64,000 nt of DNA, taken from contig CAKKNE010000002.1 in NCBI GenBank assembly GCA_918797485.1, forward strand, positions 648,501 to 712,500. The letters run 5' to 3'. This DNA comes from Pelagomonas calceolata. Taxonomy: Eukaryota > Sar > Pelagophyceae > Pelagomonadales > Pelagomonadaceae. Under the pieces are notes generated by a model. It was not told the DNA's origin and did no database searches. It saw only the letters and a program-made list of their open reading frames with translations. Shown here one piece after another: positions 54,553-63,707 of the stretch. The position numbers and the translations under genes were made by a program. Positions within the stretch are counted from its first letter, which is position 1; every line of letters starts with the position of its first letter.

Positions 54553-55722
54553 CTAAGAACAGCGCTCGCGGTAGACTCGCACGTACGCGACCTCCATCGT
54601 CGCCGGGAACGCCTCGGGGTCGACGCCGTGCTTGCCCGCCCACTTGCCCCCGACTGCCACGTTCAGTAGCAGGTAGAAGCGTTTGTCGAAGGGCCAGTCC
54701 TCCTCTTCAGATCTGAGGACTCTATGCACCAAATCCCCGTCAACGAAGACGTCCATTCCATCAACACGCCACACGAGCGAATAGACGTGGAAGGCGTCGT
54801 GCGCGTCGTCCACTACCGTGGAAGAGGTCCTGTGCGTCTTGTCTCGGTGGTTCGACGTCCGCGTGTGCACGCCCGCGTGGACGGTGCCTTTCTCCTTCCA
54901 GCCGACGTGCTCCATGACGTCGACCTCGCCGCTCGACGGCCAGTGGCCGTAGGCGTCGTCCGTCGGCAGGAGCCAGATGGCCGGCCAGAGGCCCCGGTGG
55001 TGGGGAGGCAGCTTGGCGCAGACCTCGATGCGCCCGTACAACCAGTCGCCTTTATACTGCGTCCGTAACCTCGAGGACGTGTACGCGCAGCCCTCTTCCT
55101 CTTCGAGCCGCGCGGTGATTTTCAAGCAGCCGTCCTCAACAACCGCGTTGCGCTCCGTGTAGTGCTGTAGTTCTAGATGTTCCTCATCATGAACCCAGGC
55201 GTTGCACGTCGTCTGGTACTCCCACTTCGTTGCATCCGGTGCACCGACATAGTCGAACTCGTCAGCCCATACTAAACGCCACCGGTCCGGCGGCGCCCAC
55301 CACTCACTTAATAAATCGCGGCGACTCGCGTCTCTACTCGTACGTTGGATGAAGGCGGGCCTTCTCTCAAGATAGGCGACGAAGAACGCGTCGACGTCCG
55401 TCGGTCGCGCCGCACAAGCTCTTTTGCACATGTCGCACAATAAGGGCTTGAGCTCGCGCTTCACGTTCTTCGAGGGAGGCGCCGCGACGGCGTGCCGCGG
55501 CGGAGATTGGGCGGGCGGCGGCGGCACGCCCGCGACGCGCTGCCTTAAGAAGCGGAGCATGGCCTCGGCGACGTCCGTGTCATTCCTTAACGCGAGCGTC
55601 GTGTCGGCGCACTGGATGAGCTCGGCGACCAGGGGTTCGACTTTGTCCATAAATTTCAAAGCGGCCGCGCGCTTGCCCTCGCGGCGCTGGCGGCGCCCAT
55701 TGGAGGGGGCGAGGACGGGCAT
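54553..55722 (-). CDS. GH16 beta-glucanase fused to an RIIa/Dpy-30-like N-terminus
   Basis: 389 residues. Residues about 145-388 are a GH16 laminarinase-type domain: WRLVWADEFDYVGAPDATKW, WVHDEEHLELQHYTERNAVV, GRIEVCAKLPPHHRGLWPAI and the catalytic GEVDVMEHVG (both glutamates present), with LLLNVAVGGKWAG near the end. There is no signal peptide. Instead the first ~140 residues hold two helical stretches; the second (LCDMCKRACAARPTDVDAFF, then VAYLERR) resembles the RIIa/Dpy-30 dimerisation motif. It is probably a cytosolic or vacuolar enzyme acting on the storage beta-1,3-glucan chrysolaminarin (inference). Confidence 0.85.
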   Translation of the reverse strand: MPVLAPSNGRRQRREGKRAAALKFMDKVEPLVAELIQCADTTLALRNDTDVAEAMLRFLRQRVAGVPPPPAQSPPRHAVAAPPSKNVKRELKPLLCDMCKRACAARPTDVDAFFVAYLERRPAFIQRTSRDASRRDLLSEWWAPPDRWRLVWADEFDYVGAPDATKWEYQTTCNAWVHDEEHLELQHYTERNAVVEDGCLKITARLEEEEGCAYTSSRLRTQYKGDWLYGRIEVCAKLPPHHRGLWPAIWLLPTDDAYGHWPSSGEVDVMEHVGWKEKGTVHAGVHTRTSNHRDKTHRTSSTVVDDAHDAFHVYSLVWRVDGMDVFVDGDLVHRVLRSEEEDWPFDKRFYLLLNVAVGGKWAGKHGVDPEAFPATMEVAYVRVYRERCS

Positions 55723-56190
55723 CGTCCTGGGGGCAGCTGCTGGAGCCCTGGGTGGGGCTGCCTGTACTTGTGCCCTGGGTGGGGCTGCCTGCTACCGCTG
55801 GTCACGAAGGCGGTGTTATCGGTGCTTACGTCTGCTGGGCTGCCTTCGTCGAAAGCAGCACAGCGGCGAGGGAGAGAGGGATACGTCTCGACGGAAAAGC
55901 TGGGTCCATGGGCCGGTGCCGCTGTACGGGTCCTTCGGCCGCACCGTTCTACGTCGGGACCCGGAGGAGTAGCAGCCGGAAATTTCAAATCAAACAAATA
56001 GGGTCGTCTCGAAGGATGTGCCGGACATGCCGCAGGCGCCGCAGGCGACGCAAAGCACGCGTAAAAGGCTGCCCTGAGCTCTGGAAGCAACGCAGGGGCT
56101 GCCCGGAAGGACGCCACCAGGGGGAACAGACTAACTGGTCATTCCACTGCTCCCCTCCATCCACTACTCAAAAAGGGAAGCTGCCCAGCC
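55723..56190. repeat. head-to-head gap with 20-bp direct repeat and GGCTGCC words
   Basis: 468 bases. Two identical 20-base copies starting GCCCTGGGTGG (55745-55764 and 55772-55791, period 27). GGCTGCC words recur at 55756, 55783, 55839, 56067 and 56096. The CTAG-arm motif is absent. Confidence 0.8.
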
Positions 56191-58158
56191 ATGCCCCCCC
56201 GCTCCAATACGAAGCTGGGAGCGAAGTGGCAGCTCGACGCCGCCCTACTGTCACGACCCGTGGACCTCACTGCGTTAGTTTCCCTCTCCCAGACGTCACC
56301 AGACGACTTTTACGAGGACGACACGCTGAGTAGGATGGTCAAGCTTTTGCTGAACGCCGAGAGCGACAAGAAGGCAGACAAGGACACGAGGCTCGATGTG
56401 CTGACGATCCTATCGAACCTCGCCGCGTCCAGCGAAGGTAAAAGGAGAGATGATATTCGCGAAGCCTTGGATAACGTAAACGATTTTATGGAGCAGTATC
56501 TGGAAAAAGAAAGTTCTGGCTCGGAGCCGGAGCTGCACAAGCTCATGTTGCTGCTGCTGGCGCGGTGCTTCGAGTATTCCATCAAGACCGAGGATCTGCT
56601 GGAGCTGTGCCGGGGGGATCGAGCTTTGGGGCTAGAAACCGTAGTAGGGCTGCTCGAGGACGGCGAGACCTACACGACGGAGTTGCGACGGAAGCAGGCG
56701 CCCGCCATGGGTAGGATGGGCCAGTGGGAGCATCGGTTAGTCTGCCACCGCCACGAGACGCCTCTAGTATTACAATTATGTCGGTTGGTGCGAGGCTTCA
56801 CGCTGCCGCAGTCCTACTTCGCGGCGGGCGAGAAGCTCCTGGAGAAGGACATCGCGTCCTTCAACGATGAAATGAATCTGTTGCTGGAGATCACGCTCAA
56901 AAGTAGATTAGTCGAAAAGCTGTCGCTGGCGTGCTACGAGGGTCTATTTGCGGTGTCCGACGACGACTTGAAGGAGGATGAACATAGAAGCATAGCGTGC
57001 GTGCATTCCTTTTTGCAGAACATGTATTTTTATGCTACCTCGAAGACCGAAGTGTACCGGAGGCATCTGTTATGTGATACTCCATTGATTCAGAGATTAG
57101 TATTACCCTATCTCGAGCGAGGCGCGGCCCAGGCCGCCTCTCTACAGTGCCACGCCGATTCTTACGGAAGGGGCGACTTCAAGAAACGACAAAGCGTCAA
57201 GCCCCTCGCGGCCGGCGTCTCCGCGTCGCTAAGGACGCTGGTCGTGGCCTCCTTTCGCGCGCCGCCGACGCGCACCGTCGTCGCATTACTCAAGCGTTTA
57301 AATCCAACGGCGGCGTTGCTGGAAGCGCCTTCCTTCGTCGCGGCGCACGATCGAATATTTGCGCTCCTATTACTGTTGAACGCGAACATGGGCGCCCTGG
57401 AGCTGGGCCGGGAGGCCGAGTCGAAGGACGAGAACCCCCACGAGCTGCTGCATGGGTTGGCGCGGGTCTACCAGATGATTGACGGGGACGCGCGGGAACG
57501 GGTGAGACGCATCGTCAAGGAGAGCGGCGCCCTTCCGGTCGCCAGGGACACGCCGTCCTTCGCCGCGGTCCTACAAATGCTGAACGACGGCGCATCTCAA
57601 CGACAGCTTGAGTACGTGCGCGGCTCGCCCGGCGCGCGGTCGCCCTTGGCGCCGTCGGACTCGGACGACGACGGCGCGACGGCGGAACCCGAGTACAGTA
57701 CGCGGGCCGAGGCCAAGGCCGATTCACTGCGCCGCCAACGCGACGCGAAGGAGGCCAAGCCCCGTTCGTTGTTAGGGGACCTGCCTTCCCTAGAACGGCG
57801 GCGGCCCGAGGTGGAGGACGACGACGACTACGTCGAGCCGGCGCTGGAGGTGTATCGGGCGCGGCCGTCCGATGACGTACCGCCCGAATTCCGCTGCGCT
57901 ATCAACGGCCACCTCCTAAAGGAGCCCGCGCGGACGCCGCAGGGTTTGGTCTTTGAGCGGGCCACCATAAAACTCTGGCTCGAGACGCGGGGGTCTGTCT
58001 GCCCCCTCACGGGCGAGGCGCTGACGCTCGACGATTTGATCGACGACCGCGACCTGCGCGCGCGCATCGTCTCGTGGCAGCTCGCCAAGACGCAAAAGAC
58101 GCTCGCGACGAGCGTCTCGGCGGCGCACGGCGACGAGGACGACCTGTACGACTTTTGA
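56191..58158 (+). CDS. U-box protein with armadillo-like N-terminus
   Basis: 655 residues. The last ~75 form a U-box: FRCAINGHLLKEPARTPQGL, VFERATIKLWLETRGSVCPL, TGEALTLDDLIDD. This is the E2-binding fold of ubiquitin ligases. The N-terminal 440 residues are helical with armadillo/HEAT-like periodicity (LDVLTILSNLAASSEGKRRD, LHKLMLLLLARCFEY, LLEITLKSRLVEKLSLACYE). A charged, probably disordered linker (SDSDDDGATAEPEYSTRAEA) joins them. Substrates unknown. Single exon. Confidence 0.85.
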   Translation: MPPRSNTKLGAKWQLDAALLSRPVDLTALVSLSQTSPDDFYEDDTLSRMVKLLLNAESDKKADKDTRLDVLTILSNLAASSEGKRRDDIREALDNVNDFMEQYLEKESSGSEPELHKLMLLLLARCFEYSIKTEDLLELCRGDRALGLETVVGLLEDGETYTTELRRKQAPAMGRMGQWEHRLVCHRHETPLVLQLCRLVRGFTLPQSYFAAGEKLLEKDIASFNDEMNLLLEITLKSRLVEKLSLACYEGLFAVSDDDLKEDEHRSIACVHSFLQNMYFYATSKTEVYRRHLLCDTPLIQRLVLPYLERGAAQAASLQCHADSYGRGDFKKRQSVKPLAAGVSASLRTLVVASFRAPPTRTVVALLKRLNPTAALLEAPSFVAAHDRIFALLLLLNANMGALELGREAESKDENPHELLHGLARVYQMIDGDARERVRRIVKESGALPVARDTPSFAAVLQMLNDGASQRQLEYVRGSPGARSPLAPSDSDDDGATAEPEYSTRAEAKADSLRRQRDAKEAKPRSLLGDLPSLERRRPEVEDDDDYVEPALEVYRARPSDDVPPEFRCAINGHLLKEPARTPQGLVFERATIKLWLETRGSVCPLTGEALTLDDLIDDRDLRARIVSWQLAKTQKTLATSVSAAHGDEDDLYDF

Positions 58159-58733
58159 CTTTTGCCGTACATCGACCGCTGGTTTAATAATTAGGATATG
58201 TTAGTTTTTTCTCTTCGCGCGGCGTTTCGGGCAGCCGCGTTGTGACCCGCGCTGGGCGCCCTGCCCTCCAGCCGTAATCGAAGTCAGGCATGAGTGTTCC
58301 TCCGCCGATAGAGGTGATTTTGGTGCGAGGAGAGCTCCCGTCGGGGCGCCAAAAAGCTAGTGGAGGCTTGAATGTTTTGGGCGGGCCCGCAGCGCGTGTC
58401 TTTAAGGGCGCCGCATTTCTCCAATAACGCGCAGTTACCCCGACAGCGTCGCGCTACAGCGGCGCGCTGTGTAGGGGTGTGTGCTCTGCGCTTGGCGCAC
58501 GCGAAACGACTGCCTACGTCGCGATCTCGGTCTTTGGCGCGGCCCCTGAATTTGCCGCGCGTCGGGCGAATTCGTCGCCGCGCGTCAAAAAACGCGTGGA
58601 ACGGACCACAGCGGTGGTCCCGCGGCCGGTTGCTGACGCGGGCGCGCTGTTTTTAGCGCCCCCAAGCGGTTCCCTCGTTGGGCGGGAGATCGGCGCCGAG
58701 CGCTCAAAATAAAAAACCTGCCCAATCACCAAG
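58159..58733 (+). promoter_or_regulatory. gap with E2F-like sites
   Basis: 575 bases between two rightward genes. Two opposed E2F-type words, GCGCCAAA (58346-58353) and TTTGGCGC (58533-58540), plus TTTTGGGCGGG near 58376 and TTTAGCGCC near 58651. No CTAG-arm motif and no coding evidence. Confidence 0.4.
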
Positions 58734-60479
58734 ATGTTGACATTAGGCTTTCACAACCCCTTCGCCGTGCTCGGCAAGGAAAGCCCTAAGCCAGAAACGC
58801 GCGCCAGCGCCCAGGGCGCGAGCTACCCGGGCGTGCTGCGGCGCGCGCTGTCGCCGAAGAGCCCGCCGCGGAGCCGCCGCGGCAGCGCGGACCTCGCGTC
58901 GCCGCGGTCGCCGCCGAAGGTGACGCAGGCCTCCCAGGGGGAGAGCGACGCCGACGGCACGCCGCGGCAACCCAATGAGGACGTCGCGCCCATGGTCGAG
59001 GCGGGCACGCCCCTCAAGGCGTTCCTCAACGCGCTGGTGAACGCCGAGGCCGCCGTCGCGGCGGCCGACGGCGCGCCGCGGCGGCCCCAGCCGCGGAGCC
59101 CCCCCAGAGTTGAGGACGCCGGCGGGCGGCGGTCCGCGCTCAAGTCGCCCGAGAACCCGCGCCCGCGCAAGCGCGCGCGCGTGACGTTCGCGTCGCAAGA
59201 GCTGAGCGCGCTGCCCTTCACGCCGCCGCCCGACGAGGCGGCGACGGACGACGGCGACCCGATCGCGGACCTCCTCGACCACCTCTCGGCGGCGTTGGAC
59301 AGCGCCGACGCGGTCCGCGCGGCGATCTGCGACGGCGACGAGGCCACGCAGCGCAGCGTGGCGCGCGTCGCGGCGGCGCTCGACTCGGAGCAGACGTCGA
59401 GCGGCGCCGACCGGCGCGCGGCGCGCGCGGCGGCCTTCCTGCGCGACGAGGTCGCGGCGCTGGCCGACGACCGCGCGTCGTCGGCCCTCGAGGCGCGCCA
59501 CGCCGAGGTCCTGAGCTCGCTCGTGCGGCGCGAGCTCAAGCTTCTGTTAAATGATGCGGTCGCGATCGTCCAGGGCACGGGCAGCGTGCGCTTCAACTTC
59601 GACGACCCCGCGGCATTATTACACCGGGCGCTGCGGGCGCTCGAGGACGGCGGCGGGCCGGCCTGGGCGCGGCGCCGCGCGCCGCAGGCGACGGCCTCGG
59701 AGGAGGAGGCGCGCGACGTGTTGGGGTTGGCGGCGGCGCACGGCTTCGCGCTGTCCGTGCTCACGCAGTCGTCGGTCCGCGCGAAGCTCGCGGCGGGCGA
59801 CTTCGAGCGCCTCGAGCGGCTCTGCGCGCGCATCCGCGGCCCCGTCGACGCGTCGCTCAACGAGCTCGCCGCGGCCGGCGCGTCGGTCGAGACGCCCCAG
59901 CCGGTTGAAGAGGAGGACGAGGACAAAAAACGGCCGGCGTCGCCGGCGTCGCAGGCCGTCGGCCGCGCGGCGGCCGCGGCCGCGGCGGCCGCGCGGCTGT
60001 CACAAGAGAAGGAGGAACCCGAGGCCGCGCCGGCCGTGTCGCCCGAGGAGGAGCTGCCGCCGCCGCCTCCCCCAACCTCCATGCCGCCGCCGCTCCCGGC
60101 CGTGTCGCAGTCGCCGGTCCAAGAGGCGCCGGACTCGCCGACGTCCGTCCAGGCGGCGTCGCCGTCCATTAGTCCGCGGCCGAAGTCGCCCTTACCGAAG
60201 TTCCACTCGTCGGCGCCTCCCCGATTAGCCTGCCTGGCGCCGCTCAAGGACGCGCACGCGCTCAAGTGCGCGCTGCTGGCGTGCGCGCCGGACGCGCACG
60301 CGGCGGCCGCGGACGCGATCGCGCGGCTCTCGGCGCTGCGCGACGCGCGCGAGGCCGAGGCGGCCGCGCGGAGCCGCAAGAAGAAGAAGCGCAAGCGCCC
60401 GAAGCCCCTCTTCGACGAGCTCGCGGCGGCCGGCGTCTTCCTCTACCCGGAGATCGGCGCCTTCGACGCGGCGGAGTAG
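58734..60479 (+). CDS. nuclear low-complexity protein rich in SP/TP sites
   Basis: 581 residues. The N-terminal 180 have many CDK-type sites (LSPKSPPRSRRGS, RSPPRVEDA, LKSPENPRPRKRARVTFASQ) and basic nuclear signals. The middle, about 185-390, is helical (IADLLDHLSAALDSADAVRA, EVLSSLVRRELKLLLNDAVA). Then follow alanine and proline runs, and a C-terminal block ending RKKKKRKRPKPLFDELAA. No family recognised. With the E2F-like words upstream, a cell-cycle role is conceivable but unproven. Confidence 0.6.
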   Translation: MLTLGFHNPFAVLGKESPKPETRASAQGASYPGVLRRALSPKSPPRSRRGSADLASPRSPPKVTQASQGESDADGTPRQPNEDVAPMVEAGTPLKAFLNALVNAEAAVAAADGAPRRPQPRSPPRVEDAGGRRSALKSPENPRPRKRARVTFASQELSALPFTPPPDEAATDDGDPIADLLDHLSAALDSADAVRAAICDGDEATQRSVARVAAALDSEQTSSGADRRAARAAAFLRDEVAALADDRASSALEARHAEVLSSLVRRELKLLLNDAVAIVQGTGSVRFNFDDPAALLHRALRALEDGGGPAWARRRAPQATASEEEARDVLGLAAAHGFALSVLTQSSVRAKLAAGDFERLERLCARIRGPVDASLNELAAAGASVETPQPVEEEDEDKKRPASPASQAVGRAAAAAAAAARLSQEKEEPEAAPAVSPEEELPPPPPPTSMPPPLPAVSQSPVQEAPDSPTSVQAASPSISPRPKSPLPKFHSSAPPRLACLAPLKDAHALKCALLACAPDAHAAAADAIARLSALRDAREAEAAARSRKKKKRKRPKPLFDELAAAGVFLYPEIGAFDAAE

Positions 60480-60499
60480 ATGGTAGGGCTAAGTACTAC

Positions 60500-61147
60500 T
60501 CACAAATCCAGGCCACTATTCTCCCCCGCCTTGCGTAGGAGCTCCTCGGCGGCCGCGCGGCCGCCGTCGACGAAGCTTCCTGGCGGCACCGACCCCTTCC
60601 CCAGGAGGGCCCCGGCGACAGAACGTGCCGTCCCGCCGAGGCCCGCGAGGCCCGGCGGCACGGCGGGGTCCGGCGCGGACCCGTCGCTCGACAGCGACGT
60701 CTCCGCGAGCCAGTCGTCCTCCCAGCCTGCGCTCGCGGGCTCCTTGGCTGGAACGGCGTCGCTGTGGCCGATCGACGCGTCCGGCGCGACGACGTCTCGC
60801 ACTCGCCTCTTCAAGATTTTCGCCTCGGGGAAGCCTCCGTCGGCCTTACGGTCCCAGACGACCTGCTCGTCGACGGAGACGGTCCACGTGCCCGCGACCG
60901 GCGCCGGCGACAGCGCCACTTCTCGTAATTCGCCGCCGTCGAACGTCGTCAGCAGCTCCTGCGCAAAGTACGCGCTCCGCAGGAGCCACTTGCAGCCCTG
61001 GCAGTAGCTGATGACGATGCGCGCGCCCGATGGCGTTGGCGGTGGGATGGGCGTCGCAGGCCGCCGCGTGAGCGGTCGGGTGCGGTGCGGGGCGACGACG
61101 AGTGCCGTTGCGACAGTTGCGCAGTAAGCGATTTGTCGCGTGCGCAT
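60500..61147 (-). CDS. Rdx/SelW-type thioredoxin-like protein with leader
   Basis: 215 residues from the ATG at 61147. The leader MRTRQIAYCATVATALVVAP suggests organelle or ER targeting. Residues about 43-135 match the Rdx family (SelW/SelT/SelH): RIVISYCQGCKWLLRSAYFA, with Cys49-x-x-Cys52, then FDGGELREVALSP, and TWTVSVDEQVVWDRKADGGF followed by PEAKILKRRVRD. The redox site is CxxC; selenoprotein relatives have CxxU. A glycine/proline-rich tail follows. Tail-to-tail with the preceding gene, 20 bases apart. Confidence 0.88.
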   Translation of the reverse strand: MRTRQIAYCATVATALVVAPHRTRPLTRRPATPIPPPTPSGARIVISYCQGCKWLLRSAYFAQELLTTFDGGELREVALSPAPVAGTWTVSVDEQVVWDRKADGGFPEAKILKRRVRDVVAPDASIGHSDAVPAKEPASAGWEDDWLAETSLSSDGSAPDPAVPPGLAGLGGTARSVAGALLGKGSVPPGSFVDGGRAAAEELLRKAGENSGLDL

Positions 61148-61323
61148 TTTGACTAGTTTGGCAGCAGGAGAGAGCAGCACTTGCTTTCCTTCTCTACCAC
61201 GTCTGCGAGCTCTGAAAAAAACCTCGGATCCGAGGTGGCGATAAGAATGGTCACTAATCTGGTCGTCAACGCAATCTCTAGTCAGCCAGGAGCCGCGAAC
61301 GAGACCAAAGAGCAAAACCGTGA

Positions 61324-61347
61324 GCTAGCGTCATGTAAGACACTAGC
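61324..61347 (-). promoter_or_regulatory. CTAG-arm promoter motif, copy 16
   Basis: A 24-base reverse copy (GCTAGCGTCAT, then GTAAGACACTAGC), 177 bases from the start at 61147 and 180 from the start at 61527: the exact middle of the 379-base head-to-head gap. Confidence 0.85.
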
Positions 61348-61526
61348 ATGCACTTAAACTCGAGCACCGGCGCCGGCCGCGGTGAGAGCTTGCTGCGAAC
61401 TAAATTACGCGCGCCACTCCCTCACCTCTGCTGGTCAAAGGCGCAAGCGGCTCCGGCGAAGGCCGAGACCGCGCAGTGCTCCAAAAAGCCTTCTCCCAGT
61501 AGTGGAGCTCAAAATACAAAAGAGCC

Positions 61527-63662
61527 ATGCCGACCACCGCACCCCGCTACAAGCAGCAAGGCGCGCGCGCGCCGGGCCCGAAGCCGCCGGGCTGCGCCCA
61601 AGCTAGGACGCGCGGCGGCCGCCTCGCGTGGGTGCTGGGACGGAACACCAAGGGCTGGATCGCCGTCGAGCTCGACGGCAACGAGAACGACGAGGGCAAG
61701 GCGTATGAGCGGAAGTCGCTGCGCTGGGCCCAGTTCGCGCCGGGCCAGGACTCGATCCTCGCGGCGGCGCCGCCCGACGCGCCCAAGGCGCCGGAGCCGC
61801 CCCCACCACCACCACGGGCGCGCAGACAACCGAAGCCGACGCAGCGGACGCCGTACGAGGAGCCCATCGACCCCCATAATACGGAGGACCTCGCGCTGTC
61901 CGACGACGACGACTTCTACCAGAAGTGGTTGAGGGAGACGCTCGACTCCGGGAGTGATCCGGGCGGCTCGCACGACGGCGACGCGGACGGCGACTTTAGA
62001 GCGGGCGACGAGTCCGACGACGACAGCGCGGAAGACACGAACAACGACGAGAGCGCCCTCAGTCTGCACACGTCCGACTTGGTCCCGCGCACCGAGCTCC
62101 AGCTTCTCCTGAAGGACGCGGCGACGGCGCGCGAGTCGGAGGCGACGGCGCCCCTCGCGACGACGGCGCAATTATCGAGATACCAGTCCGACTTAGGTGG
62201 AGATAAGAGAGCGATGGGCGCGCTGACGGAAGTCGTGCGACGACAACTCTCGCGACATTTGGAATTACTAGTGGAGACGCTCGCGCGGTCGGCCAACAAC
62301 GAAAACGGCGACACGAGCGTCAGCGGCCCGCACGGGCGGTCCGCTTCTCTCTTATTGGCTTTGGGCGCCGCCGCGAGGTCACATCGCCGAGAAGCGGACG
62401 CGCGCTGCGCTATCAGAGCAGTCATGGAGGACGCGACCGGCGGGTCGACGCGGCTGACTCGATTGGGTGCCCAGCAGGCCCAGGGCTCGTCGATACTAGA
62501 TAGGGTGCGCGGGCTGGATCGGGTCGACGAGGTTTTAGAAAGGGTCTCCGAGGGACTCGATGCAAGGCGGGTATTGGAGGCGGTCGGCGTCTCCATCCAC
62601 AGCCTGCCGCCGCAGGCGCAGCGCGGCGCTCCGTTATCGTTCACGGCGGGCGAGGACGCGTTGTTGTTGCGGGGTCTACAGCTCTACGGCGACGACGCTT
62701 TTGATGATGTGAGGAAGCACCTCCTACCGGCGAAAACACGAGAGTTACTCGTATTCCGCGTCGCGTCTTTAACAAGACAGGGCGCGAACGACATCTCGCG
62801 GTTCCGCGAACGTCGAAGTAGGCGCGGCGTCGTGTCCAAGAAGTGGTCGGGCTACGACGACAAGATCCTCGCCTTGGGCGCGGTCGTCCACGAGATCGGC
62901 ACCGCGGCGCGCGTGAACTGGGAGGAGGTCGCTCCACTCTTACCGCATCGGGCCGCCGGCGAACTGCGCAAAAGGTGGGCCAAGATTTCGAGTAAATGGC
63001 TGGACGAGCTGAAAGATATGAAGCGAGCGGGCGTCGACCTGCTGAAGGAGCTCCAGGACGCCAAAAGGGTCCGAGATAAAGTCGCGCTCGTGGCCCAGGT
63101 TCGTGGTAGGGTAGTGGAGACGCCGGCGTTGTGGTACCCGGACGGCGGCGTGCGCACGATCGTCGACGCGTCGCACACGGCGCAGTCCTCGAACTACTCG
63201 TCGGTGTCGTCACCTCAACGCCCGGAGTCCGACGCGACAAGGGCAGCATTGGCCTTCGCGGAACCGTCCCAAAGACCTCAGTCCGAGAACACGATGGCCG
63301 CGCTCGCCTTCGCGGCGGCGGCACCGACGCAGCCTCCGAAACGACGACGTACACCACTCCCACCAGTCGAGGAAGACTCGTCGGCGGGCGACTCCGACGC
63401 CGACGAGGCGGGCCTGGAGGCGGCGCGCCAATTAGCTCGAGGTTTACCGGCGGATTTCGCGCCGGTCGGGGAAGCCGAGTTCTCGTTGATCGGGCGGCAA
63501 GAATTAGGCGACCTCGCGTCGCTGGCGGGGCTGCCGTCGCAGGGCTTCGAGGAGCCGCCGCCCAAGAAGCCTTCACGGAAAAAGGCGAAGAAGAAGAAGC
63601 CCGCGGCGGCGCCGGCGGGCTCGTTCTTCGGCGCGGTCATGCGCGAGGCGTCGCACGGGTAG
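61527..63662 (+). CDS. SANT/Myb-like chromatin protein
   Basis: 711 residues. The start has a small barrel-like segment (GRLAWVLGRNTKGWIAVELD), possibly Tudor-like. An acidic middle follows. Residues about 370-420 (SFTAGEDALLLRGLQLYGDD, then RKHLLPAKTRELLVFR) look like a SANT/Myb helix set, and 430-490 (WSGYDDKILALGAVVHEIGT, VNWEEVAPLLPHRAAGELRK, RWAKI) like a second. The first resembles the GON4L/Myb-like type. The C-terminus is disordered with KKPSRKKAKKKKP. Nuclear, chromatin-bound role inferred. It has an unusually long helical middle and no catalytic domain. Confidence 0.65.
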   Translation: MPTTAPRYKQQGARAPGPKPPGCAQARTRGGRLAWVLGRNTKGWIAVELDGNENDEGKAYERKSLRWAQFAPGQDSILAAAPPDAPKAPEPPPPPPRARRQPKPTQRTPYEEPIDPHNTEDLALSDDDDFYQKWLRETLDSGSDPGGSHDGDADGDFRAGDESDDDSAEDTNNDESALSLHTSDLVPRTELQLLLKDAATARESEATAPLATTAQLSRYQSDLGGDKRAMGALTEVVRRQLSRHLELLVETLARSANNENGDTSVSGPHGRSASLLLALGAAARSHRREADARCAIRAVMEDATGGSTRLTRLGAQQAQGSSILDRVRGLDRVDEVLERVSEGLDARRVLEAVGVSIHSLPPQAQRGAPLSFTAGEDALLLRGLQLYGDDAFDDVRKHLLPAKTRELLVFRVASLTRQGANDISRFRERRSRRGVVSKKWSGYDDKILALGAVVHEIGTAARVNWEEVAPLLPHRAAGELRKRWAKISSKWLDELKDMKRAGVDLLKELQDAKRVRDKVALVAQVRGRVVETPALWYPDGGVRTIVDASHTAQSSNYSSVSSPQRPESDATRAALAFAEPSQRPQSENTMAALAFAAAAPTQPPKRRRTPLPPVEEDSSAGDSDADEAGLEAARQLARGLPADFAPVGEAEFSLIGRQELGDLASLAGLPSQGFEEPPPKKPSRKKAKKKKPAAAPAGSFFGAVMREASHG

Positions 63663-63707
63663 TGCGCGCCGACTTCTTCTCTACTCTAAGTTTGTTTCAT
63701 GGTTATT

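Noticed and set aside
60500-61147. Selenocysteine in the Rdx protein
   Set aside because: The site reads CxxC with ordinary cysteine codons, and there is no in-frame TGA to recode.
670-61347. CTAG-armed motif as a miniature transposon
   Set aside because: No target duplications beside the copies, none inside genes, and the interior is conserved along with the arms; a regulatory site fits better.
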